Shown: positions 37,801 to 49,743 of the stretch, one piece after another
Numbering within the stretch: the first letter of the stretch is position 1
How the letters are laid out: each line of letters opens with the position of its first letter
NCBI GenBank assembly: GCA_034770075.1
Contig: CM068380.1
Span: forward strand, 84,094,112 to 84,158,111
Direction: 5' to 3'
Length of the DNA: 64,000 nucleotides
Source: Aralia elata
Lineage: Eukaryota > Streptophyta > Magnoliopsida > Apiales > Araliaceae
Position numbers and translations under genes: made by a program
The notes under the pieces: model-generated
Databases searched by the model: none
Told to the model about the DNA's origin: nothing
What the model saw: only the letters and a program-made list of their open reading frames with translations

Positions 37801-40800
37801 ACACATGCAGATAGGTCTTCCACAGCAGCATTGAAATCTTTAAACTTGTAATTCACGATTCCTGCATCAATACCGATCCTATTTATTTTTTATATGTCAT
37901 GCTACTGTCGTACATTCTTTTATCAGATGAATACTATCATCAACTTTCAGCTAATGGAAAGGTCAAGTTTCATATTTTGTAGTGCAATAAATTAGCTGGT
38001 GCATACTTGAAAAATAAAAGCTGATACTATATTGCTTTCTCTTATAAATAAATAAAAAGGTGACTGTCCAAGTAGAAAAAGCCAATCGGGTGTTAAATGA
38101 CTAGGGGCCTATCATTCTTCCACTACCAAGAATGGGCAGTTTCTGTTACACTGAGGTGTGAACCAGCCCCGCGTTGTGCCCTACTCTTTAACCACGTAGC
38201 CAAAGCCTTAGCTCAGGCCACAAGGCCCAAACACTTCACTTGCAACAGGTATGCCAGAACTAGCCACCACAGACCCAACCTTCTGGGCGGAACTCATGTT
38301 CAGTCACCTAAATGCCGACGCTCAGGTTACAAGATCACATTGCTAAGCTCAGCTAGTGTAATGCTTTCTTTAATCACACATTTGATTACGAGGGTATACA
38401 CAGGAAGCAGTTGCTTGAATTCATTATGAAATGGTAAGATCTTACAGTCTTATGACTCAAATTCAAGGTGCACACTTCCACTTGCTTCCTATATAAGAAT
38501 CTAAGAACTGAAGCCAGAGAAACTAGAAGAAATTATTACAAGGAAAAACCAACTATTTTCAATAAAACATATAATAATCATGGATTAATGGCCCAATACT
38601 GAAGCGAGTTCCAGATGTACAAGAATAAAAGTTGTCTAAAGAACAATCAAATAGATGAATGTATACAACTTACCCCTTTCATGTAATATATCTGCCGAGT
38701 TTGGTTCAAATTCTAATGCCTTGGTCAAGTCTGCAATTGCCTGGACGAATAGGTAATAAAACATGCCAAAGACATGCACGAAATGGATACTTGGTAAGAA
38801 CAAGTACTGAAATCTTACGCTCATAAAAATAAATTAATCAGAAAAAAGAAAATTGTACACAGGCATATAAAGATTCCGAATCCAAATATATAGTTAGTTT
38901 TCTATTGCATCTGCTGTATTTCTTCTTGTCTTTTTTTATTCTTTTTCAGATTTAGATAACAATGCTGTCTCATAATGTGGAGATAAGTATTACACTGATA
39001 TTAAGGTCTCAAGATGCAAGATCTGTTCCTTCATATAAGGAATTTATGTGTTTAGCCCAGTCTGTGAATCCACTATTCAAAGAACGCAGAAAACATTACA
39101 TAAATCGAAATAATATATAGAGAAATAACCAACTCAACACAAGGACAATAAAATTACCCAACCTACTAAAAGCCTAAAACAAACCAGCAGCGGACCTAAA
39201 CAGTCTAGTTTATGCCCCAGTTACTAGCCTTCTGAAATCCATATGATCTTTAGCTCTCCTCCAGTTAACAGGTTTGTTTAAAATATTTAAAGAACTTGAT
39301 ATTTAAAAAGTAGTTATGGATCTGTCCCTACAATTGGCCCACACTTTAAGCAAGTTATTTGCATTTAGCAGCCATAAATGCTTTTCATAAATTAAATGAT
39401 TCCCCACCATTTGAAAACATTAGGCACTACATTAGAAACCATAATATGTACATTAAATTCTAAAAAAATGTCAGATAGTGTCGTCAAGCGAGCACCTTGT
39501 GGGGATCTAATTAGCGCTTACATGGTGTAGCCTCCTTGAAAATGCACAACACTAACTCAACTAGATTTAACTATATCTTTTAAGAAAGTTATCCTATTGT
39601 ATCACGTTTCGGATAAATTTATTACGTACCAACCAAACGACCAGAAGAAATCTACCCCTACCATACTTCATACCATGGAAAGCTAATTTTTCTTTTCCCA
39701 ATTTTGTTCCTCGTACTGTATATAGCCGAAATCCAAGTACGATTGGGGTAGAATTCAAAATCTCTGAATAAATTTGTAACGTTCATATGAAAAAATAAGG
39801 AAATATGATAAAATTAACTCCCGCATTAATAATCCATCTTTGCATAAACAAGAAATTAGGACTTGAGCAATATGATAAAGGGCTCTAACCTCAACAGATT
39901 CCCCTAATGCAGCTCGGGCCTGTCCTCGTCGCTTCCAGGCCTCACCAGCTGATGGGTTTGACTGTATAGCCTTCAAAACAAATTTTTTAAGGGAAAAAAA
40001 TGGTTACTAAAAGGAAATGTAGCACGTCTTGAAGTTTTAAGATTTAAATACCTTTGTAAAATCAACTATAGCAGCATCAAGTTCTCGTTGAAAAGCATAT
40101 GCTGTTCCTCTTCCGATAAGCGCCTCAGGATAAGTAGGCTCTTCTCGGAGGATCTATATATAACATATAAGGAGAAACAAAGTTTTGTAAAGCTTTAATA
40201 ACTAACAGGTGTATTGTTAAGAAAACTTAACAACCAAACCCTCTGGCTAAGGGTTTTAAAAAGACAAAAATACTAAAATAGAAAAACCAAATAGGGAGAT
40301 CTCATATTCAAAAATAAAGAAGACCATGAGGAGATTCATTTAGGCCATAAGAAGTATAACCTGGTCAAATATGGATATAGCATGATTATATTTCCCTTCA
40401 TTCACCTACAAACAGCAAAAGTGTTACTTTAAACATAGAACAATATGATGAATTGACTATAAACAGTAAATTTCCTAGCAGGGGGGAGAAAATTCCTTAA
40501 ATCAGTAAATTTAAAGCACCTATACGAATACAGATTCGGGGGCACGGGTACAAAATTCCTTAATAAATTATGATGAGAGTATGGCAAAATACGTTAATTT
40601 ACTAATTATCATATATTGAATTACATAAAAAAAATTAAACATAAATTCATGTTGAATAATAATAGTAATATAGAAACAATAAGAACAACGTTTAACAACA
40701 AAAAACATTATCTTAATTTTGGAGAACTAGTATCATTCCCCTACCTTTTTTGTATCGTTACTCAGTATAGTATACAGACCAATTTTAATTTATTTAAAAT

Positions 40801-43800
40801 TCTGAAAGTGTACCTAATACACATTCAAATGGGAAAAGCTAAACCCAATACTCTGCACAGCTAGAGTTCAGATATCATGTCTGTGTTTAGCCGCCATCTT
40901 ACCCGGATTAGTCTAAAACTACCAATTGCTCTAACAAGCTTAAGTGTGTTAGAGAATGAACTAAACAATGTAGATCATGTTCAAACAAACTACTTTTAGA
41001 CACCCCATATGGCCATATTGCAACAAGCAAAATCGTATATACTACAGACTAACCAAATTCGAAATCAACAAACTAAACGGTCATTGCATACAGAATAGAG
41101 TAGAAGAGTTATTAAACTGATTAGATTGCTTGAACTTGCAAGGTATTCTTGGGAAAATGATCAAATCATAACCCCTAATGATTTGCACATTCCAGAATTT
41201 ATCCACTTCTAGGGGAAAAGAAATTTTGTAGGCATGGAAATGAAGTGTTTCTTTGTCCTTTTCTTATCCTATCTTTGCCTCCAGTAAAGATATATCAAAA
41301 GACATAAGAAACAAAAGAAAAAATCAAGTACACAATTTTAAGGAACCAAACATCTAATTTTTATTTTATTTTTATATTTTTATTTTATTTTTATATTTTT
41401 TTTTTGGGGGGGGGGGGGGGGCGGGGGTGTGGTGGGGGGATGTTTAACCAAAAAACTATGTTCAAGGGATTACAATGCATATGGGTGAGTGAAAATGCTA
41501 AAATCTTATATTTGAGCTCCTAAAGAAGTTTTCACATCCTCATCAACAAAACGGGGAAGAGAAATTCAGTCGAATATAGCCAACTTACACAATGAGAAAT
41601 TATACTGCAAATACATATATATATATATATATGATGAGAATTTTCTAAAAGAAATGATTTTTACCTCTGCGATTCCTCGAGATAATCGAAAATCCACATT
41701 TATTGATTTAGTCTTCGAAATCCTAGTCACAGAGAACTTTTTATTCTTCTTAGCTTGATCACTTAATTCACTGTACATGTCAGTTTTATCACTTGGCTTA
41801 CTACGAATTCCTGTTTTATCAATTGATTTACTGAAAATTGCAGATGATTGATTGCATGATTCAGATTTATCAACTAAACCACTACCCACTTCAGACGTAT
41901 CATCCAATTGTGAACTATCATAACTTCCATTTGACTTAATGATACTCTCTGTTTTATCAATTGATTTACTGCTAAGTGCAAAAGATTGACTACATGGTTT
42001 AGATGTGCCACTGAAAGTGCTACCCACTTCAGACCCATCACCCAATTTTGGAGAGTCATAATTTCCATTTGGTTGGCCATCAATCTTTCTTGACCCTTTA
42101 ACTGTACCATTTGATTCCTTGTGGTTGTAAGATTTATCACAAGACTGGTTGTGGACTTCTACTGTCACACTTGATTCACTGTATGGCTCAAGCTTATCAT
42201 TCAACTTATCATCTTTATTATAGATTTCACTTGATTTGCTAGAAATAATGGACTCTGATTCAGTTGTAGGAAATCCAGACGACTTCTTAACATCTTTCTG
42301 AAAAGATATACTATTATCCTGTTTTGAAACTGTCAAAAGCTCTTCCAGCTCAAGCAGTTGCTTCAAATCTGCAGAATGGCTAACAGCATATTCGTAGCCT
42401 TCCTCCCAAACCAAAAATGCCTCTTCTTTCCTTCCCAATGCAGAAAATGCACGACCTAGAAAAATACAAAAAATGTAAGGTATGAAAAAATACAAGAAGT
42501 TTATATGAGAAATTAACTGGAAATTTAGTTAAAAGAAACAAACATGAAATTTTATATTGAAAAATAACATGAAGCGTCAATCACATAAGTCACTGAAAAT
42601 AAACTGCCAACTTGATTATTACAGTGAGATCTAATCAGTCACAAAAACTATAGGTTTTCACCGGAAGAAAGAACCTGATTAACAGTCTAGGTCAAAACTC
42701 TCGTGTGAGTTATCATTCTCTTTTAACTTCATAACTGAAAGAAACTGCCTTAGCAAGCATTTAAAATAAATATAATGGTCATCAATCATCCAATAGGTGA
42801 ATATTAATTTCGTTCTTTTTCATTTATATAGTCACGCATTAGACAACCTTTACTTTTCAACAAACAATTTAATTATGTCTTAAACTCGAGTTTGGCAAGT
42901 GCAGAACATCTCATGCAGTGGAAACTTTTTGATCATTCAAGTTTATGTCATATATCATGAAATCCAATATTTACTATCTTCCAAAAGCATAAACCAACAA
43001 GATCGAACGAAAGGAATCATCAACCATTGAATATGAGAGAACTAATTTGCTGTTTCCTTTAGAAGGTTCACTTAACTAACTTTAATTTACACTGTCATTC
43101 CGTTGGATGATGACATCAAATAATTTAATTTTCTTTATAACACTATTGATTGACAACTATTGACTGACATAAAGAATCACACTCTTTGTAAGTTTGTAAT
43201 AAAAAAGTAGAAATCTAATTATAGGTATATTATTTGAATTGAGAATTAGGCTGGTAGAATTAGGGGAACATAATCTCGTGTTTGATTTCTTATTAATTGA
43301 CTGCAAAATTTGATGCACAGCCGTTTGAAAGAATAAATAACTTCTGCCCCAACTTTATGACATAAGCAGCCTGCATACAAGCTTAAAGTTATGCTATGGT
43401 GACCTTTAGGTTGAGGAGAAATGCAACAAGCAATGCTAGCACTAATAGATTTTAAATCAGGATGATGCTATATACACCGTCTGCTACATATTTACATATA
43501 ATCAAGATTGTAATTTCATTCAGTCGATAGAAACAAATTCAACACACCTAAATATATCATTCAATAGAATCAATTTATCAACAACAAAAAATAATTTTAA
43601 AAAAAAATAACCTAGCAAACAACCTTTGAGTATGTAGGCTTGGAGCAACGTTGGATCAAGCTTAAGTGCCTTGTCGCAATCCTTAATAACGTGCTTATGA
43701 AGCTCCAATTGACTATAGCAAAAGGCTCTATTACTGAAATTCACATCAATTAAAAGGCACATATCACTCTATCAAATAAATTATTTCTGAATTAATCATT

Positions 43801-43997
43801 GGAATACAAATACAAATACACAGATATCAAGTGAGACTAAATTGAGGTGAAAAGAGAGGCTTTCGGCGTACAGACCAGAGGTCTTGAATGACGCAGGAAT
43901 TAGAGAGGAGAGAATCGAGGACGCGAATAGCTTTGGACCAATCCCGAGAGCTGCAGAACTTGGCGAGTTCGAGTCTCTGCGAAACAGTTGACGCCAT
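22828..43997 (-). CDS. SRFR1: SRFR1: TPR protein, negative regulator of NLR-mediated immunity
   Basis: 23 coding exons on the - strand: 43876-43997, 43624-43733, 41665-42455, 40361-40405, 40052-40153, 39890-39970, 38674-38740, 37761-37861, 37544-37651, 36680-36750, 36491-36547, 33800-33908, 33610-33690, 30763-30849, 29080-29286, 27211-27533, 26217-26303, 25992-26091, 25272-25363, 25095-25133, 24896-24986, 23203-23300 and 22828-23116. All phases agree, giving 1085 residues against about 1050 in Arabidopsis. The start MASTVSQRLELAKFCSSRDW matches the family; an upstream in-frame ATG would add nine residues. TPR motifs lie at about 1-105 (NRAFCYSQLELHKHVIKDCD) and 342-680. A polar, Ser-rich linker fills about 105-335. 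The conserved C-terminal half has a hydrophobic segment (GSAAVGFVVLLGLFLAANM) near 1000. SRFR1 dampens effector-triggered immunity and is known to bind EDS1, SGT1, NLRs and TCP factors at microsomes and in the nucleus. Exon 20 needs the donor CAAGT|GTAATT to stay in frame. The 21-kb span comes from repeat-filled introns. Confidence 0.95.
23740..23960 (-). mobile_element. Dispersed repeat in SRFR1 intron 22, possibly a LINE 3' end
   Basis: Matches 33150-33390 in another SRFR1 intron over about 200 bp. Shared words include AGAAGATTT, ATCAA/ATCGA, GACAAGAA, AAGTGGAAAA, AGTGAAGC, CCAATCC and TCACATTGTGTGAGCC. Read on the - strand it looks like a LINE 3' UTR tail (CTCTTTTTTCGATGAAATC), but no endonuclease or reverse transcriptase frame remains. 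Confidence 0.5.
25470..25650. mobile_element. Possible hAT-type element end in SRFR1 intron 18
   Basis: CAGGGCCGTAACCACGAATT at about 25479 followed by GTGAGAGGGGGCC looks like the end of an Ac-like hAT element. I could not find a matching inverted end or a target duplication, so this is a weak call. Confidence 0.25.
31510..32253. repeat. Two-copy tandem duplication, about 0.4 kb per unit
   Basis: 31510-31890 and 31930-32253 align with gaps. Shared words include CCTTGCTTCA, GTTTTCC, TTTCTAACT, CAAATAA, CCAATTATTT, TTTATGGTTAGAGATT, TGTCAAGATCA and TTCTATTTTTATAGAAAAAG. Divergence is obvious by eye, so the duplication is old. Confidence 0.65.
32200..32440 (-). mobile_element. LINE-like remnant in SRFR1 intron 13
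   Basis: On the - strand a short frame reads FLAYLWASAIGAFGGM..W, similar in flavour to the C-terminus of plant L1-type LINE polyproteins. It is followed by a T-rich tail running into the duplicated block. Only a fragment is present and no catalytic motif is visible. Confidence 0.3.
33150..33390 (-). mobile_element. Second copy of the dispersed repeat (SRFR1 intron 13)
   Basis: Homologous to 23740-23960, as described there. Here the - strand tail reads TTTGATAAAATCTTCTTC. Two copies in introns of one gene, in the same orientation, could be independent insertions. Confidence 0.5.
34740..34988. mobile_element. Stowaway-type MITE in SRFR1 intron 11
   Basis: Begins TTCCCTTCATTCCAAAATAT after TA (34738-34739) and ends ATATTTTGGAGTGGAGGAAG before TA (34989-34990). 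Near-perfect inverted ends, 249 bp, TA target duplication. A 17-bp internal duplication (AATATAGATCAAGATTG) lies near the left end. Confidence 0.75.
35414..35551 (+). mobile_element. tRNA-derived SINE with 14-bp target duplication
   Basis: A 138-bp body flanked by AATTGTTTTCATGC at 35400-35413 and 35552-35565. Inside are a polymerase III A box (TGGCTCGAGTGGT, 35426-35438) and a B box (GTTCGAGCC, 35472-35480), and an A/T-rich tail of AAATAA units. It lies antisense to SRFR1. The intact target duplication suggests a fairly recent insertion. Confidence 0.85.
35650..36420 (+). mobile_element. Probable LTR-retrotransposon remnant
   Basis: On the + strand a broken frame near 35710-35760 reads like the basic RGVPPRGSQEPIRK spacer of plant retroelement polyproteins. 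A purine tract (GCGGGGGAATACAAGGGAA, about 36150-36170) follows, then sequence ending TTTTCTCAATAATGAATATG that resembles an LTR end. No second LTR was found, so this may be only a 3' piece. Confidence 0.35.
38095..38430. repeat. GC-richer unrecognised block in SRFR1 intron 7
   Basis: About 335 bp with a higher GC content than the rest of the intron and an open frame of about 110 codons on the + strand. It does not resemble a known protein. Compositional contrast suggests an inserted repeat, but no ends or target duplication were seen. Confidence 0.3.
41365..41440. repeat. T-rich tract followed by a poly(G) tract in SRFR1 intron 3
   Basis: TTTTTATTTTATTTT units lead into about 18 consecutive Gs at 41405-41422 and more G runs to 41440. 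Such a tract could form a G-quadruplex on the + strand. It could also be length-unreliable in sequencing. Confidence 0.7.
41788..42063 (-). repeat. Two tandem 46-codon units inside SRFR1 exon 3
   Basis: Residues about 209-254 and 255-300 repeat the pattern YDSxxLxDxSEVGS, followed later by CxQSxA and SKSIDKT. The coding units are 138 bp each (42063-41926 and 41925-41788). They lie in the polar linker between the first TPR block and the second. Confidence 0.8.
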
Positions 43998-46900
43998 GAG
44001 AGAGAAATAACGGATCGGAAACACCTGTATATTTTATCTAGACATTGAGATTTTAGAGAGAAATGAGCGGAGAGGAGGGAGAAAAAGGGGTAGAAAGGGG
44101 AAACAGGGTTGAAAATTGGGAACGGGAAAAGAGAGGGGAGGCGTTGGAGGGATCGAAGGTGGAGTGTTTTAGTGGTTACACATGTTTAGAGATCTGAACA
44201 GGGTTGGTCCACTCGTTTCGTCACTAGTGTTTTATTTCCCCGTGATGTTCACGGATTACGGTCGGTAAATGTTTTATTTCCCCGTGTTATTTTGTGTGAT
44301 GCTTGGTGCACCGTCTAATTTTGTGTGGTGCTTTACTCAGAGAAGGGACTCCGTTTTGTGATAACACTGTATTTTAAATATTATATTTATATTGTCACAC
44401 AAAACTGAACAATTAATCGTGTTTAAGAAAATATTACCCATTTTGTTTACAACCGTGATTTTACCAACTTTATACTTTTTTTCAATTCCTAATCAAGGAT
44501 TACCTTACCATATTACCGTAAGTGTAAATTTTGTGTAATATTGTACCAAATTATAATTTATGAAGTGATTGTAAAGCTTGTATGAATGTTTTGTATAGAC
44601 AATAGCTTATTATATGCATAATTTCAAAGTTATCTACAAAATAAAAATGTCATCACATTGTGAAAATATATACCTATGACTTGTTGGTTTTTTTATCGGA
44701 GAAAATTGAACTTGTGATCAAAAAGAGACATTACCATTACCACAAAATTATCACATTTGATTTCTCAATTTCTATATATTAAAAACTACTGTCACGTCAA
44801 TAGCAATTAGTTTCCATGCCCTATAAGTTAAATTGGTAACATATCAAAACTAACTAGTAAAATGCCATATAAGTGGTAACGTATCAAAATTAACTTGTAA
44901 ATGATTGCTTATTAATAATTTATATTGTGCAATCCCTAAATTTGAGCTTACATAATTTAATTTGAATCGTTAAAATACAAAACACTTACATTAACTCGCA
45001 TAAAAAAATATCACAATTTCGTGTATAGCACGGTAATACACACTAAGTTCTCACTACAATTAATTGCATACTATTTTATAACTTGGTGAGGATTACTACA
45101 ACTACTAACTCGGATCATCACTTCATTCTCTTATTCTCCCCGTTAGTTTCGGCTACATTCTCATTTCCGAATCAAAAAATAAAAGAGTGAGCTCGAATAG
45201 CCAAAAAAAAAAAATATCATGACTAAAATAACGAAAAATAAAATTATCTTTAGCCTTTAACAACAACTAAATTATAAATTATAAATTTAGAAAATACTAG
45301 ACATCATAAAACCTTAACGAATAATTTGTAGCGAACTAAACAATCCATTATGAGAATCAAATAGACAATAATATTTAATATTTTTTTCAAATTAAAATTC
45401 ATCATTTGGACTCCGTTATCAATAACACCAATACTCATGATCATATCAAACAATAGTTTCTCTTTATACCCAGACCAAAGAGAACTTTCACCACGTATCA
45501 TTGCCACACAGACTAAAGACACCCAATAATTATATTGTCTTTGCATTCAGGCCAACGACATTCATAATAACATGAATCTTGATGATTAGTACAAACAACA
45601 AAAATATAAAGAATGAACGAAAATAATAAGAATAATAAAATAAAAAATAAACATTAATGATTTGTAATTTATTTATGTTTACTGAATAATTTAAATTGGT
45701 CAAGAGTTCAATAATATCCAAATTGCCAGCATGATGTCCTGAATATCAGTCCAAGTTTATGGATAATGTCCAAGGTTCACGGGTAAGAAATATAATGGTA
45801 AGGTTTACAGTATAAAAAATATTTAACAGTCTAAAATATTCACAGTTCAAAAGTTCACAATTCAAATATAACGATAAGAGTTCAATAGGAAAGTTCATGT
45901 CAAAATATTAGATGAAACACAAACTATTAAAAAAAATTAATGAAATATTATTTCAGGAATTTTTACCATTTAATATTACGAGAGATACAAACATGATATT
46001 TTCTTACCGTAGTAAGTTTAAAAATTTAGAGAATGGAGAAAAAATAATATCTTTTACCTTAGCACGTGATTGAATTTTATTTTTTATGTAATTGATCAAC
46101 CTATGTGTGTATTTATAATTAAATTATTAACTATCACGTGTAAATTTTACAGCGTACACTAATTCGTATCTTGTAAAATTGTCAAAAATTGACTTGATGG
46201 TATTTGTAAAATAAATTGGTGTAGTGTATAAAATGAAGTGAAATAAACTTTCAAAATAATTTTAAAATAATAAAATAACTTTTTCAAAATAATCTTCCCA
46301 AAAAAGTTTTTCAAAAATGAATCTTCTAAAAGTAAGAGTTTTTTAAAGAAAGAGTTATGCAATGTGCATTATTACTTTAAAATAGAGACTCATATGAGCA
46401 ATTACAACACTCATATTGACGTTGTCAACACTCAGAGTATCGTTACCACACTCAAAAAATTCTCATAATACTATACTCACAATATACTAGTAGGAGAATT
46501 TTTAAAAGATAAAAAAATGTGTGTAATCCTTTTACCGAAATTCCCCTTTAATAGGCTACTCCCTTTTTACCGTTCAAACTTGTCTTCCTAAAATTAAACA
46601 CACTTTTGACCACATGCTTCCTACTTTCCTCCACGTGCTTCAATTTATCTTCTACGGGAGCTATCTAGTTCTTATCATTCACAACTCTTACAAAAGTTTC
46701 CAAGCATTAATTATTATATCTACTACCTAACACGATTATTTCATTTTCTTTTCCACAATTTTATTTCTATTGATTATTTAGTTTTGTTTCGTGTTTGATA
46801 ATTTGTCCCAACTAGTATTCACTGGTATTATATATGCAGTACTAATACAAATATTTATGTGTACAATATTTTTTACCCAACATATTTAATGAGTCTGTTT

Positions 46901-47376
46901 AACTTTACAGTACCCGTAACTTTTAATTAAGTAACTTTCCATTATTATCATTGTTATTGTGATAATTATTTATTTAAAATTGTGAAATATTGTAGTGATA
47001 TTGTGTGTTACTGTTTATTTATTGTCTGGTATTTTAACAGTTAAAAGTAACAGTTCGGTCAATTTTTTTATTAATAGTTATTTTATCGTTTTCTATATCC
47101 AATAATTATTTTGTTATGAGGTCCACCAATAATTAATTGTTACGACGTCGTTGTACGGTACCAAACATTATTTGACGTATTCGCCGATATTTTTTTTTCT
47201 CTTATAATTTGCACATATCATCCTTAACTTTAACTTTTTATCAATTTATCGTCTAATTGTTTAGAATAATATATAAATATAAAATAAGTTTTATTAATTA
47301 AGAGCTGAGGTTTTACATACATTGCTGTAATAGAATTATATATTCTAACTAAATGAAATGAAAGAAAAGAAATATA

Positions 47377-47893
47377 TTGCGTCCGTTCTAAATTATAAGA
47401 TTATTTTTAACTTTTAAAAGACAATTTAAGACATTTTTAGACTCAAACTTGAGATGATTCAATAAAAATTACCTCATTCGTCCCCAAAAGAATGAACAAA
47501 GTACAATTTGCATACATACTATGAAAAGTAAAAGCAGAGAAAATAGATAAAAAAATTCAAATTTATCCTTATTAACCCCACAATATTATATAAAGTAATC
47601 AATACTTTTATTTTTTTATACTAATGGAACTCACTAAATGACTCTGTTACCCTTCATTTTATTTACTTTATCTCATTCTTTTGGAGACAATAAAATTGTA
47701 CATTTAGTCATACTTTTAAGGACGGAGGGAGTATGAGATAATAAATTCTACAATGAGTTGTACTTTGGAGATAGTTTACAATATTTATCATATTATTGAC
47801 TAAAATTAAAGAAATTCATATCACTTTTGAATTTATAATTTTCTTCGATTAACTTCAAAAAGTCAAAATGGTCTTATAATGGAATAGAAGGAA
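47377..47893. mobile_element. Stowaway-like MITE interrupted by a second one
   Basis: Outer ends pair: GTCCGTTCTAAATTATAAG on the left and CTTATAATGGAATAGAAGG on the right, between TA dinucleotides. A second element with CTCATTCGTCCCCAAAAG and CTTTTAAGGACGGAGGGAG ends occupies 47472-47731, also between TAs. The outer element is the more degraded, as expected for the older one. Confidence 0.6.
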
Positions 47894-48087
47894 TATTTCA
47901 TTATTTATTCTAGCATAATAGATCATTATGATAAAATAAAAATTCATTTTATCTCCCTAATTTGTATTTAACGAGGAGATCGACAATATATTGAATTTCA
48001 TTATAATAAAATGAATAAACGTGACAATTGTATCTTTACAGGGCTAAATACAATTTACTACATAAAGTACCATCATATTCATGATTC

Positions 48088-49160
48088 GGGCCCCAAAGAA
48101 TTTGGGCTTACACTTTACTACATCAAGTGTTTAATTTCACACAATTTAGCCCCCAATTTCAGATTTCGGCCAAAATTTACCAGAATACCTAATTTTTCGA
48201 CGAGACAAATTTTTATATACAGTTTGATCGTATAAAATAAGATTTGACTTATTAAATTCGTATAAAATTTGTATAAATACTTATTTGGACGTATTAAATA
48301 TGTATAAATCCTTATAAATAATTATTATATGTTGAATTATTAAAATTAAATATTAATACAAAGATTATCAAATACAATTTTTTTATTTTAAAACTAAAAA
48401 AAGACTTAATTACCAAAAAACCCAATAAACTTTCAAACATACAAATTATATTTTTAACATGAGTAACATTAAACTTTTAAACAATTGATAAAAATACCCA
48501 AAATTTAATTAATTAAATAATACCTTTTTTTATATTAGAAGAGCATACAAAAGGAGGAGGAAAAAAAAAGAAAAAAAAAAGACCCATTCAGAAGATTTTT
48601 GAAGGTACTTTAAATTTATATAGATTTTAGATTTAATATTGTTTTTATATTTGGTTTTAGTAATAAGAAAATAAGAAGTTTGTATTGTGAGGAATATTTT
48701 ATTTATTTAAAGACTAAATGGGAGCATTTTTTTAACTTAAGATAGTGGAATTGTGGACTAATGTAGGAAACAGAAAACAAATGAAAATTTGTTTCTCTCC
48801 CTTTCATCATATTATGTCCATTATATTGTCAAATAGACTTTCTAAATGTGTAATATTATTCTTGTATGAAATTATCAAATTGTATTTATAATTTTTTAAT
48901 AATTTTATTCATAAATGTTTATGGTTTTAAATTATATTTATAGTTTTATACCGCATTTCTATGCTATTAGGTACTTTTTTTAAAAAAATAAGTCGATCCG
49001 TATATTTATACAGTCAACTGGTATAAAATACTGAAGATCGGATTGGATTTATGGACGGGTCGGATATTCCGGTTAACGTTGGCTGGAATCTGAAATTGAG
49101 GGCTATATTGTATACAATTAAATACTTGATATAGTAAATTATAAGTTCAAATTTTCCGGC
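48088..49160. mobile_element. Foldback element with inverted arms of about 150 bp
   Basis: The arm 48097-48250 and the inverse of 48985-49155 align. Translating the two arms outward-in gives similar peptides (YYIKCLISHNLAPNFRF and YYIKYLIVYNIALNFRF). That results from inverted duplication, not from two genes. The middle is AT-rich and non-coding. Long inverted ends recall Mutator-type elements, but no target duplication was fixed. Confidence 0.55.
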
Positions 49161-49298
49161 TCCCTCGCAGTGCAGGCAATTAAAGCCAGGACCAGGGAAT
49201 AGCAATTTGGCAAAGAAAGTGAAAATTAAAAACTGAAAGGGACTGAGAAAAGTGAAATGTACCTTTTGTGGGCAGTGGAGATTGAAAATGGGAGGGCG

Positions 49299-49300
<2 letters not shown>

Positions 49301-49336
<36 letters not shown>
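49301..49336. repeat. (TA)n microsatellite
   Basis: About 18 TA units. Unlike other TA runs in the window, no inverted-repeat element was noticed at its edge. Confidence 0.95.
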
Positions 49337-49343
<7 letters not shown>

Positions 49344-49409
49344 GAGAAAGTACAGAGAGCAGTACTAGTCTCATGCTTAAGAGTTTAAGATTGGGGTGAA
49401 TCTCATAAT

Positions 49410-49743
49410 TAGGGTCGTAAATGAATCAAGTTTAGTTGAGTATGAAATTGTTCAGATTCGATTCATAAAATTTATCGGGTATATAAAATAAAATTTGATT
49501 GAGCCTCATTTAACTATCGAATCGAGTACGATCTCGAATTGAGTCTAAACAGTTTAAACTTTTTGAGCGAATATAATCTAAATATTAATAGAAAATTATA
49601 ATTCGAAGATGTTCGAGTAATTTATCGAATTTTAAAATTTACTCATATTTGAATCGTTTATATTTCGAGTTGAGTTCGAATCGAAATTTTAATCGAGCGA
49701 ATATGAATCAAGTCCGAACTGTTTGGTTCATTTTATAGCCTTA
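49410..49743. mobile_element. hAT-like MITE
   Basis: Starts TAGGGTCGTAAATGAATCAA and ends with the near inverse (GGTTCATTTTATAGCCTTA). The inside is rich in TCGA/TTCGA words. Flanks CTCATAAT and CTAATAAC match at 6 of 8, compatible with an aged 8-bp hAT target duplication. No coding frame. Confidence 0.5.

Noticed and set aside
38097..38429. 110-codon frame on the + strand inside SRFR1 intron 7
   Set aside because: Antisense to the gene, no domain, and lies in a GC-richer block that looks like a repeat.
48011..49205. A pair of similar small genes on opposite strands
   Set aside because: The similarity extends through non-coding frames and is explained by the inverted arms of one element.
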